This document shows positions 56,645 through 64,000 of a DNA stretch of 64,000 nt, in pieces (within the stretch, counting starts at the first letter, position 1; every line of letters starts with the position of its first letter). The stretch lies in contig JASGIG010000001.1 of the NCBI GenBank assembly GCA_047602055.1, positions 4,882,066 to 4,946,065 of the forward strand. The letters are read 5' to 3'. Origin of the DNA: JAODBQ01 sp047602055 (GTDB taxonomy: Bacteria; Actinomycetota; Acidimicrobiia; Acidimicrobiales; Ilumatobacteraceae). Under the pieces are notes generated by a model that saw only the letters and a list, made by a program, of their open reading frames with translations, made no database searches and was not told the DNA's origin. Made by a program: the position numbers and the translations under genes.

Positions 56645-57037
56645 ATGACCGCAAAGGACGACTATCCGCAGGACGCGCCCGCGATCCGCACCCTTGCCAT
56701 GCCGGCCGACTGCAACTCGGCGGGCGACATCTTCGGCGGCTGGCTGATGGCGCAGATGGACCTTGCCGCTGCCAATGTCTCGGTGCAGCGGGCGCGCGGG
56801 CGCAGCGCCACGGTGGCGGTGGACGGCTTTACCTTTCACCACCCGGTCAAGGTCGGCGACGAGGTCTCGGTCTTTGCCCGCATCATCCGCGAGGGGCGCA
56901 GCTCGATGCATATTGCCATCGAGACCTGGCGCCGCGAGCGGTTCAGCGGCTTTTGCCAGAAGGTCAGCCAGGCCACCTTCGTCTGCGTGGCGCTGGACGA
57001 GGCCGGCCGGCCGCGCGAACTGCCTGCGTTCCCCTGA
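56645..57037 (+). CDS. Hotdog-fold acyl-CoA thioesterase, YciA-like
   Basis: The start is the ATG at 56645 (MTAKDDYPQDAPAIRTLAMPADCNSAGDIFGGWLMAQMDLAA). The product is 130 residues. The NSAGDIFGGWLMAQMD helix with catalytic Asp, the TVAVDGFTFHHPVKVGDEVSVFARI strand pair and the ATFVCVALD end are those of the YciA/BACH thioesterase group. It hydrolyses acyl-CoA to free acid and CoA in the cytoplasm. It is divergent from aqpZ, with 194 bases between. Confidence 0.9.
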   Translation: MTAKDDYPQDAPAIRTLAMPADCNSAGDIFGGWLMAQMDLAAANVSVQRARGRSATVAVDGFTFHHPVKVGDEVSVFARIIREGRSSMHIAIETWRRERFSGFCQKVSQATFVCVALDEAGRPRELPAFP

Positions 57038-57193
57038 TCTTGCCGGCATATCGGGCAGATTGACGCGATATTGCCTGAAAATCGACGCTCTTGCCCCCGG
57101 TATTGCCGCATTAGCCGGTTGCAATCCGCCAAAGGCGCCGATTAGTCTGGCAGGGCGGAAAAAAACACCACGAGAAACCAGGGAGCCCGCATC

Positions 57194-58297
57194 GTGACAG
57201 CCCAATCCGGCAGCGAAGCTTTCGTTGTCTTCGATCATGTCCAGAAAAGCTATGACGGTCAGTCCCTTGTCGTAAAGGACTTGAACCTTTCCATCGGCAA
57301 GGGCGAGTTCCTGACCATGCTTGGCCCCTCGGGTTCGGGCAAGACCACCTGCCTGATGATGCTGGCCGGGTTCGAGACCGCCACCCATGGCGAGATCCGG
57401 CTCGACGGCCGCAACATCAACGACGTGCCGCCGCACAAGCGCGGCATCGGCATGGTGTTCCAGAACTACGCCCTGTTCCCGCATATGACCGTGGCCGAGA
57501 ACCTGTCCTTCCCGCTGGAAGTCCGCGGCATGGGCAAGTCCGAGCGCGAGGAGCGCATCATCCGCGCCCTGGACATGGTGCAGATGGGCCGGTTCAAGAA
57601 CCGCCGCCCGGCGCAGCTTTCCGGCGGCCAGCAGCAGCGCATCGCCCTGGCGCGCGCCCTGGTCTTCGACCCCAAGTTGGTGCTGATGGACGAACCGCTT
57701 GGCGCGCTGGACAAGCAGCTGCGCGAGCATATGCAGTTCGAGATCAAGGCCTTGCACGACCGGCTGGGCATCACCGTGGTCTATGTGACGCATGATCAGG
57801 GTGAGGCGCTGACCATGTCGGACCGCATCGCCGTCTTCAACGATGGCCGCATCCAGCAGCTGGCGCCGCCGCCGGTGCTGTATGAGCAGCCCGAAAACAG
57901 CTTCGTCGCCGGCTTCATCGGCGAGAACAACGCGCTGCGCGGCACCATCCAGGAACTCGCCGGCGACAAGGCGCTGGTAAAGCTGACCAATGGCGATCTG
58001 ATCGACGCCACCGCGGTCAATATCCGCGAAAGCGGGCAGCAGACGACGGTCTCGATCCGGCCCGAGCGGGTCGAGTTCAAGCCCGAGCTGATGCCCGCCG
58101 GCGCCCATACCATCCAGGCGCAGGTGCGCGACGTGGTCTATATGGGCGATATCCTGCGGGCGCGGCTGAATGTCGCGGGCCAGGACGATTTCGTAATGAA
58201 ATATCGTAATACGCTGGGGCAGGTCAAACTTTCTCCCGGCCAGACCATCCGTATCGGCTGGCATCCCGAGGATGCCCGCGCGCTGGATCCGGTCTGA
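57194..58297 (+). CDS. potA: Spermidine/putrescine-type ABC transporter ATP-binding protein
   Basis: The start is GTG at 57194, with GGGAG nine bases upstream. The 367-residue protein has Walker A GPSGSGKT (residues 44-51), Q-loop VFQNYALFPHMTV, signature LSGGQQQR (142-149), Walker B LVLMDEP (162-168), switch His in VYVTHDQGEAL, and a C-terminal TOBE domain (about 285-365). It powers import by the two permeases encoded downstream. Its order with two binding proteins and two permeases defines a polyamine-type importer of the POPT group. The name potA is by role, not proven substrate. Confidence 0.93.
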   Translation: MTAQSGSEAFVVFDHVQKSYDGQSLVVKDLNLSIGKGEFLTMLGPSGSGKTTCLMMLAGFETATHGEIRLDGRNINDVPPHKRGIGMVFQNYALFPHMTVAENLSFPLEVRGMGKSEREERIIRALDMVQMGRFKNRRPAQLSGGQQQRIALARALVFDPKLVLMDEPLGALDKQLREHMQFEIKALHDRLGITVVYVTHDQGEALTMSDRIAVFNDGRIQQLAPPPVLYEQPENSFVAGFIGENNALRGTIQELAGDKALVKLTNGDLIDATAVNIRESGQQTTVSIRPERVEFKPELMPAGAHTIQAQVRDVVYMGDILRARLNVAGQDDFVMKYRNTLGQVKLSPGQTIRIGWHPEDARALDPV

Positions 58298-58325
58298 CAC
58301 AGATCCATCAAGTCGAGGAGCTATG

Positions 58326-59408
58326 ATGAAAAGAACGCTGATCCTGACCTCTGCGCTGATCGCCGTCTCGGCCTCTGCCCATGCGCAGGACAAGCAGGTG
58401 AACCTGCTGTCCTGGGGCGGTGCCTATGGCAACAGCCATGTCGAAGCCTATGCCAAGCCCTTCGAGGCGAAAACCGGCATCAAGGTCGTCGTCTCGGATG
58501 CCGACAACCCCGCCACCCCGGTCAAGGCGCAGGTCGAGGCCGGCAACGTCTCGATCGACGTGGCCTCGGTCGAATACGCGGACGCCGTGCGCCTGTGCGA
58601 CGAGGGGCTGCTGGAAGAGATCGACCCGTCGATCCTGACGCCCGCCGCCGACGGTACCGCCGCGACCGACGACTTCATCGAGGGCGCGGTGACCGACTGT
58701 TTCGTCGGCACCGACGTTTATTCGATGATCATCGCCTATGACGACGGCAAATATGCCGACGCCAAGCCCGCCGGACCGGCCGATTTCTTCGACACCGCCG
58801 CCTTCCCCGGCAAGCGCACCATGCGCAAGGGCGCGAAGTTCAACCTGGAACTGGCGCTGATGGCCGATGGCGTCGCGCCCGACCAGGTCTATGAGGTTCT
58901 GGGCACCCCCGAGGGCGTGGACCAGGCCTTCGCCAAGCTGGACACGATCAAGAAGGACGTGATCTGGTGGGAAGCCGGCGCGCAGCCGCCGCAACTTCTG
59001 GCCGATGGCGAGGTCAGCATGGCCTTTGCCTTCAACGGCCGCATCTTCGACGCCGCCCAGAAAGAGGGCAAGCCCTTCAAGATCGTCTGGGCCGGCCAGG
59101 TCTACGAGATGGAAGGCTGGGTGATGCCCAAGGGCGCTCCCAATGCCGAGGCCGCGAAGGAGTTCATCGCCTTCTCGACCGCGCCGGAAAACCAGGCCCG
59201 CGCCGCCGAATTCATCAGCTACGGCCCGCCGCGCAAATCGGCCGCCGCCCTGGTCGGCAATATCGAGGGCACCGACGTGCCGATGGGTCCGAACCTGCCG
59301 ACCTCGGCCGAGAACATGACCCAGGCGCTGGCCTCGAACCTTGATTTCTGGGTCGATCACGACGCCGAGCTGCAAGAGCGGTTCAACGCCTGGCTGGCCG
59401 CGAACTGA
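58326..59408 (+). CDS. Periplasmic binding protein of polyamine-type ABC transporter (copy 1)
   Basis: The start is the second of two adjacent ATG codons (58326), five bases after GAGGAG and aligned with the start of copy 2. The 360-residue protein has signal MKRTLILTSALIAVSASAHAQ and the PotD/PotF layout: VNLLSWGGAYGNSHVEAYAKPFEAKTGIKV, DFFDTAAFPGKR, DVIWWEAGAQPPQLLADGEV. It binds the solute in the periplasm. It begins 28 bases after the ATPase gene and is followed by a strong hairpin and a paralogue. Confidence 0.93.
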   Translation: MKRTLILTSALIAVSASAHAQDKQVNLLSWGGAYGNSHVEAYAKPFEAKTGIKVVVSDADNPATPVKAQVEAGNVSIDVASVEYADAVRLCDEGLLEEIDPSILTPAADGTAATDDFIEGAVTDCFVGTDVYSMIIAYDDGKYADAKPAGPADFFDTAAFPGKRTMRKGAKFNLELALMADGVAPDQVYEVLGTPEGVDQAFAKLDTIKKDVIWWEAGAQPPQLLADGEVSMAFAFNGRIFDAAQKEGKPFKIVWAGQVYEMEGWVMPKGAPNAEAAKEFIAFSTAPENQARAAEFISYGPPRKSAAALVGNIEGTDVPMGPNLPTSAENMTQALASNLDFWVDHDAELQERFNAWLAAN

Positions 59409-59416
59409 TGCCCTTT

Positions 59417-59442
59417 GCCGCGGCGGTTTTCGCCGCCGCGGC
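59417..59442 (+). other. Intercistronic hairpin between the two binding-protein genes
   Basis: GCCGCGGCGG and CCGCCGCGGC form a perfect 10-bp stem with a 6-base loop eight bases after the stop of copy 1. No T-run follows, so it is more likely a 3'-end stabiliser that raises binding-protein mRNA than a full terminator. Confidence 0.55.
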
Positions 59443-59508
59443 CACCAAACGCCCCGGCAAGTGGGCGAACAACCGGCCAGCGCGCCGGATCATCAGCAGG
59501 GGGTAACC

Positions 59509-60591
59509 ATGAAAAAGATCCTGATCCTGACCTCGGCCTTATCCGGCCTGGCCTTCGCCGCCCAGGCGCAGAACACCGAGGTCAACGTCGTCTCCTGGGG
59601 CGGTGCCTATGAGAAATCGCAGGTCGAGGCCTATAACATCCCCTTCGCGGCGGAAACCGGGATCAAGGTCAACATGATCGCCGCCGACAACCCGGCCACG
59701 CCGCTGAAGGCGCAGGTCGAGGCCAATAACGTCACCGGCGACGTCTTCGACATCGAGGTGTCGGATGCGATCCGCATGTGCGACGAGGGCGCGCTGGTCG
59801 AGATCGACCCGGCCGTCCTGCCGCCCGCGCCCGACGGCACCCCGGCGGCCGATGACTTCATCCCCGGCGCGTTGCAGGATTGCGCGGTGGCGAGCATCTT
59901 CTGGGGTACGGTGATCGCTTTCGACGCGACCAAGTTCACCGAGGCCAAGCCGGCGACCGCCGCCGATTTCTTCGACACCGCCACCTTCCCCGGCAAGCGC
60001 GGCCTGCCCAAGACCCCCAAGCGCACGCTGTATCTGGCGTTGATCGCCGATGGCGTCGCGCCGGATCAGGTCTATGAGCAACTCTCCACCCCCGAGGGCG
60101 TGGACCGCGCCTTTGCCAAGCTGGACACCATCAAGCAGGACGTGGTCTGGTGGGAGGCCGGCGCCCAGCCGGTGCAATTGCTGGCCGATGGCGAGGTGGT
60201 GATGACCACCGGCTACAACGGCCGCTTCTTCGACGCCATGGTCAGCGAGGGCAAGTCCTTCGAGATCATCTGGGACGGGCAATACATGGATATGGACATG
60301 TTCGCCATTCCCAAGGGTGCGCCTAACCCGGAAGCCGCGCTGGCCTATCTGAAATTCGCCACCGACACGCAGCGGCTGGCCGACCAGGCGAAATGGATCG
60401 CCTATGGCCCGGCGCGTAAATCCTCGGCGGCGCTGGTCGGGCTCTACCAGGACGGCAAGACCGAGATGGCGCCGCATATGCCGACCAGCGAGGAACATCT
60501 GAAGACCGCCGTCATGGACGACCCGGAGTTCTGGGCCGATCACAGCGCCGAACTGTCGGAGCGTTTCAACTCCTGGCTGGCGGCGAACTGA
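59509..60591 (+). CDS. Periplasmic binding protein of polyamine-type ABC transporter (copy 2)
   Basis: The start is the ATG at 59509, preceded by AGGGGG. The 360-residue protein has signal MKKILILTSALSGLAFAAQAQ. The same blocks as copy 1 are kept (VNVVSWGGAYEKSQVEAYNIPFAAETGIKV, DFFDTATFPGKR, DVVWWEAGAQPVQLLADGEV), but ligand-side residues differ (YNGRFFDAMVSEGKSFEIIWDGQYMDMDMF). The pair arose by tandem duplication and may have divided two related solutes between them. A terminator follows the gene. Confidence 0.93.
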   Translation: MKKILILTSALSGLAFAAQAQNTEVNVVSWGGAYEKSQVEAYNIPFAAETGIKVNMIAADNPATPLKAQVEANNVTGDVFDIEVSDAIRMCDEGALVEIDPAVLPPAPDGTPAADDFIPGALQDCAVASIFWGTVIAFDATKFTEAKPATAADFFDTATFPGKRGLPKTPKRTLYLALIADGVAPDQVYEQLSTPEGVDRAFAKLDTIKQDVVWWEAGAQPVQLLADGEVVMTTGYNGRFFDAMVSEGKSFEIIWDGQYMDMDMFAIPKGAPNPEAALAYLKFATDTQRLADQAKWIAYGPARKSSAALVGLYQDGKTEMAPHMPTSEEHLKTAVMDDPEFWADHSAELSERFNSWLAAN

Positions 60592-60600
60592 ACCTTGCGT

Positions 60601-60633
60601 CATGGCCCGGTTCCGGCCGGGCCATGGTTTTTC
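60601..60633 (+). terminator. Intrinsic terminator between binding protein and permease genes
   Basis: CATGGCCCGG and CCGGGCCATG form a perfect 10-bp stem with loop TTCCGG and a following run of T. It begins nine bases after the binding-protein stop. Partial read-through would give more binding protein than permease. Confidence 0.7.
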
Positions 60634-60662
60634 GAATGACGAACTGATCGAAGGCACCCAGG

Positions 60663-61965
60663 ATGGCCAATGCGCTTGACCCCCATGCCGCCATCGTGAC
60701 CGAGGCCGGTGGCCTTGCCGATGGCGGAACGCTGAAGACCGCCGATGGCCGGCCGCTGAAATCGGCGCTGGCGCGCAGCTCGCGCCGGGCGCGGCGCCGC
60801 GCCTTCCTGTTGGTGCTGCCGCTTCTGCTGTTCATCCTGCTGACCTTCGTGGTGCCGATCGGGCAGATGCTGCAACGCTCGGTCAAGAACGACGGTTTCT
60901 CGGCCAATATGCCGCAGCTTTCGGCCTGGTTCGCCGAACATCCGCGCGGCACCGACCCGGACGATGCCGCCTGGGCGGCGCTGGCCGCCGATCTGACCGA
61001 GGCGGCCAAGTCGCGCACCGTCGGCGTGGTCGGCACCCGGATCAACTATGACATGCCCGGCACGCGCTCGCTGTTCACCTCGGCCGGGCGCAAGGTGCGC
61101 GGCGGCATCGAGCCGCCCTATCGCGATTTCGATCCTCGACATGGACGCGAAATGGGGCGACCCCAAGCTGTGGTCGGTGATGCGCGAGGCGTCCTCGCCC
61201 TATACCTCGAACTTCTACCTCGCGGCGCTGGACCGGGGCCGCGACGACCAGGGCCAGATCGTGCAGGCGCCGGAACAGCAGCGCATCTACATCAAGCTGT
61301 TCCTGCGCACCTTCTGGCTTTCGCTGATCATCACCTGCACCACCTTCCTCTTAGGCTTTCCCATCGCGCATCTGCTGGCGACGCTGCCGATGCGCAAGTC
61401 GAACCTGCTGATGATCCTGGTGCTGCTGCCGTTCTGGACCTCGCTCCTGGTCAGGACCACGGCCTGGATGGTGCTGCTGCAACAGCAGGGCGTGGTCAAC
61501 GACATCCTGGTCTGGCTGGGGCTGATCGGGGATAGCAGCCGATTGCAGATGATCTTCAACCAGACCGGCACCATCATCGCGATGACGCATATCCTGCTGC
61601 CCTTCATGATCCTGCCGCTCTATTCGGTGATGCGGACGATCAACCCGTCCTATGTCCGGGCGGCGCGCTCGCTGGGGGCGACCAGCTGGACGGCGTTCCG
61701 CCGGATCTATTTCCCGCAGACGCTGCCGGGGCTGGGGGCGGGGGCGCTGTTGGTGTTCATCCTGGCGGTCGGCTATTATATCACGCCGGCGCTGGTCGGC
61801 GGCTCGTCGGGGCAGCTGATCTCGAACATGATCGCCATGCATATGACGCAGACGCTGAACTGGTCCATGGCGGCGGCGCTGGCGGCGCTGCTCCTGGGCG
61901 GGGTGCTGATCCTTTACTGGGTCTATGACCGCCTCGTCGGCATCGACAATCTGAAACTGGGGTAA
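60663..61965 (+). pseudogene. Polyamine-type ABC transporter permease, subunit 1, frameshifted
   Basis: Joined, it is about 433 residues. It has a long cytoplasmic N-terminus, a first membrane helix (AFLLVLPLLLFILLTFVVPIGQML), and a large periplasmic loop (about residues 75-200). Five more helices follow, with the permease EAA loop VRAARSLGATSWTAFRRIYFPQTLPG. One extra G at about 61,131 breaks the frame within PPYRDF-ILDMDAKWGD. The long periplasmic loop is a known trait of PotB/PotH-like permeases in alphaproteobacteria. It is followed 5 bases later by subunit 2. Confidence 0.88.
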
Positions 61966-61970
61966 TCGCC

Positions 61971-62924
61971 ATGGCGCTTCCGAAATACGCTTCGCCGCTG
62001 GAGAAGATCTGGCATTACAGCTATCTGGTGATCTGCGCCGCGATCTTCTTCTTCCTGATCGCGCCGATCGTGGTGGTCATCCCGCTGTCCTTCAACGCCG
62101 AGCCCTATTTCACCTTCACCGACAAGATGCTCTCCTTCGACCCCGAGGGCTATTCGATGCGCTGGTATCAAAGCCTGCTGACCTTCGGCATGCAGCGCCC
62201 GGACGCGGCCGCCGGGCTGGCCTGGTGGGCGGATGTCTGGGAAAACGCGAAATGGGTGCAGGCGGCGAAAAGCTCGATTATCATCGGCTTTTTCTCGACC
62301 ATCCTTGCGACCTTCCTGGGCACGCTGGCGGCGCTGGGGCTGTCGCGACCGGAAATGCCTTATCGCCGCATCATCATGGCGGTGCTGATCTCGCCGATGA
62401 TCGTGCCGATCATCATCACCGCGACGGGGATGTTCTTCTTCTACTCGAACCCCTGCGAGCCGCTGACCTGGATCGGGCTGAACCCCAGCTGCGGCAAGCT
62501 GGCCGGCACCTACCTGGGCGTGATCCTGGCCCATGCCACGCTGGGCATCCCCTTCGTCATCATCACGGTGACGGCGACGCTGATCGGCTTCGACCAGTCG
62601 CTGGCGCGGGCGGCGGCCAGCCTGGGCGCGAACCCGCGCACGACCTTCTTTCGCATCATCATGCCGCTGATCCTGCCGGGCGTGATCTCGGGGGCGCTCT
62701 TCGCTTTCGTCACCTCCTTCGACGAGGTGGTGGCGGTGCTGTTCATCGCCGGCCCCGAGCAGCAGACCATTCCGCGCCAGATGTGGAACGGCATCCGCGA
62801 ACAGATCTCACCCGCCATCCTCGCCGTCGCCACGCTGCTGGTGATCTTCTCGATCGCGCTGCTGACCACGGTCGAGCTGCTGCGCCGTCGCTCGGAACGG
62901 CTGCGGGGCGTCACGCCGCATTGA
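61971..62924 (+). CDS. Polyamine-type ABC transporter permease, subunit 2 (PotC-like)
   Basis: The 317-residue protein has six membrane helices, the first at about residues 16-38. The EAA loop is LARAAASLGANPRTTFFRIIMPLILPG, which contacts the ATPase. Its frame is intact. It begins 5 bases after the stop of subunit 1 and closes the operon of ATPase, two binding proteins and two permeases. Confidence 0.93.
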   Translation: MALPKYASPLEKIWHYSYLVICAAIFFFLIAPIVVVIPLSFNAEPYFTFTDKMLSFDPEGYSMRWYQSLLTFGMQRPDAAAGLAWWADVWENAKWVQAAKSSIIIGFFSTILATFLGTLAALGLSRPEMPYRRIIMAVLISPMIVPIIITATGMFFFYSNPCEPLTWIGLNPSCGKLAGTYLGVILAHATLGIPFVIITVTATLIGFDQSLARAAASLGANPRTTFFRIIMPLILPGVISGALFAFVTSFDEVVAVLFIAGPEQQTIPRQMWNGIREQISPAILAVATLLVIFSIALLTTVELLRRRSERLRGVTPH

Positions 62925-63054
62925 GCGGCTCACGCCCCGGCCGTGAAGCCGCCGCCCCAGGGGGGTGGCGGCTTCAGGCGGGCACCACGGCCCGCACGGC
63001 GCCGATCTTCTTGCTCCCCCAATACCCCCGCCGGAGGCGCCGTCCCGCGCGAGA

Positions 63055-64000
63055 TCAGGGCAGGACCGAGATCCAGAACCAGATCGACAGGATCGACAGC
63101 GCGGTCGAAACCAGCACCGTCGAAGCCGCCACCCGCTTCGCCGAATCGTAGATCGAGGCAAACAAATAGGCATTTACCCCCGGCGCCATGCTGGCGGTGA
63201 TCACCGCCGAACGCATCGCGCCGGCCGGCAGCTGGAACATCTGCCCCAGGCTCCAGGTCACCACCGGGTGGATCACCAGCGAGCAAGTGCAGCAGATCGC
63301 GATGGCGGTGCTGTCGCCCTCGGGCCGATAGCGATACAGCACCCCGCCCAGTCCGAACAGCGCCGCCGGCAGCGCCGCCCGTGCCATCATGTCCACGGCG
63401 GCCCAGAACCCGCCGGGCATGACCAACCCGGCCGACATCAGCAGGTTCATCGCCGCGCCGCAGAGGATACCGATGATGAGCGGCGTGCGCACACCCCCAC
63501 AGCGCCCGCATCGCGATTTGGCCCAGGTGCAGGCTTTGCCCACGCGCCCGCGCCAGTTCCATCATGGTGATGCCAAGGTGTAAAGCAGCGGCGAATGGAT
63601 GGTGATGATCGCGATATTGCCGGCGAGGGCTTCGGTGCCATAGGCCCGCTCCATGATCGGGATGCCCAGCAGCAGCGAGTTCGAGAACAGGCAGCAAAAG
63701 CCGATGGCCACGGCATCCGTGGCCGAGCGTCGCAGCCAGAAAAGCGCCAGCGCCCAGCCGATGAAATAGCTCAGGAAGGCGCCGGCATAAAAGGCCAGCC
63801 AGGTGTCCAGGTCGAAATGCGCTGCCATGTCCAGCCGCGCCACATTGGCGAACAGCAGCACCGGCACCGCGAAATTCTGCGCGAAATCGCATCAGCCCCT
63901 GTGTCACGGCCAGCTCGGAAAACATCTTTCGCCAGCGACCGAGATAGCCGAAGCCGATGATCAGAAACACCGGCAGGATGACGTCGATCAGGATGCTCAT
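63055..64000 (-). pseudogene. AEC (auxin efflux carrier) family transporter, three frameshifts
   Basis: The start ATG is at the last bases of the window (64000-63998), so the full gene is present. Joined, it is about 315 residues with about ten membrane helices: ILIDVILPVFLIIGFGYLGRW, FLSYFIGWALALFW, VAIGFCCLFSNSLLLGIPIMERAYG, PLIIGILCGAAMNLLMSAG, PAALFGLGGVLYRYRPEGD and STVLVSTALSILSIWFWISVL. The GIPIMERAYG block is typical of the family, which exports or imports organic anions. Frames break near 63,885 (extra T in TTT), 63,574 and 63,495. Confidence 0.87.

Noticed and set aside
56543..58393. 616-codon minus-strand open frame opposite the thioesterase and ATPase genes
   Set aside because: It is the antisense of conserved ABC ATPase motifs in GC-rich DNA and has no domain of its own.
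53555..64000. A genomic island acquired by the Bacteroidota host
   Set aside because: No integrase, repeats or tRNA at the edge; genes on both sides are cut internally; and the right part carries ordinary housekeeping genes (ybaK, aqpZ) of another phylum.

Overview
The window holds DNA from two unrelated bacteria. Positions 1 to about 53,555 look like a Bacteroidota genome of the Chitinophaga type: moderate GC, SusC/SusD pairs, a hybrid two-component regulator, S1 sulfatases, a -33/-7 (TTTG / TAnnTTTG) promoter and few Shine-Dalgarno sites. From about 53,555 to 64,000 the sequence is very GC-rich, uses Shine-Dalgarno sites, and encodes proteins typical of an alphaproteobacterium close to Paracoccus/Rhodobacterales. 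The switch falls inside two genes at once: a TonB receptor loses its N-terminus and an FGGY kinase loses its N-terminal half. The likeliest explanation is a chimeric contig, not gene transfer.

Bacteroidota part. Positions 1-33,029 are a large polysaccharide utilisation locus (PUL), all on the minus strand. Read in transcription order it begins with a SusC/SusD pair, followed by five S1 sulfatases, a membrane-anchored formylglycine-generating enzyme (FGE) and a secreted IPT/TIG protein, closely packed or overlapping. Next come a SusR/HTCS-type regulator, a second SusC/SusD pair (its SusC frameshifted), a third SusC/SusD pair, a DUF1735-type surface lipoprotein, a GH16 enzyme and a GH43 enzyme of the exo-beta-1,3-galactanase type, cut by the window edge. 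A sixth sulfatase, fused to a six-hairpin-glycosidase-like domain, and bioA lie just upstream. A sulfated beta-galactan or arabinogalactan is a reasonable guess for the substrate: TonB-dependent import with surface capture, desulfation by FGE-activated sulfatases, and cleavage by GH16/GH43, possibly helped by the GH42 beta-galactosidase at 44.3 kb.

Positions 38.2-53.5 kb are ordinary chromosome: an ECF sigma factor with a small membrane partner, a decayed response regulator and Lnt-like gene, a glutathionylspermidine-synthase-like gene, the GH42 gene, several envelope proteins, and a PepSY reductase next to a TonB siderophore receptor.

Alphaproteobacterial part. The 3' part of a pentulose-type FGGY kinase and an SDR dehydrogenase form a sugar or polyol catabolic remnant. 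They are followed by ybaK, aqpZ, a hotdog thioesterase and a complete polyamine-type ABC transporter (ATPase, two tandem binding proteins, two permeases). An AEC-family permease ends the window.

Many genes in both parts carry single-base indels, several in homopolymers. I count roughly 17. They look like sequencing errors more than true pseudogenes.
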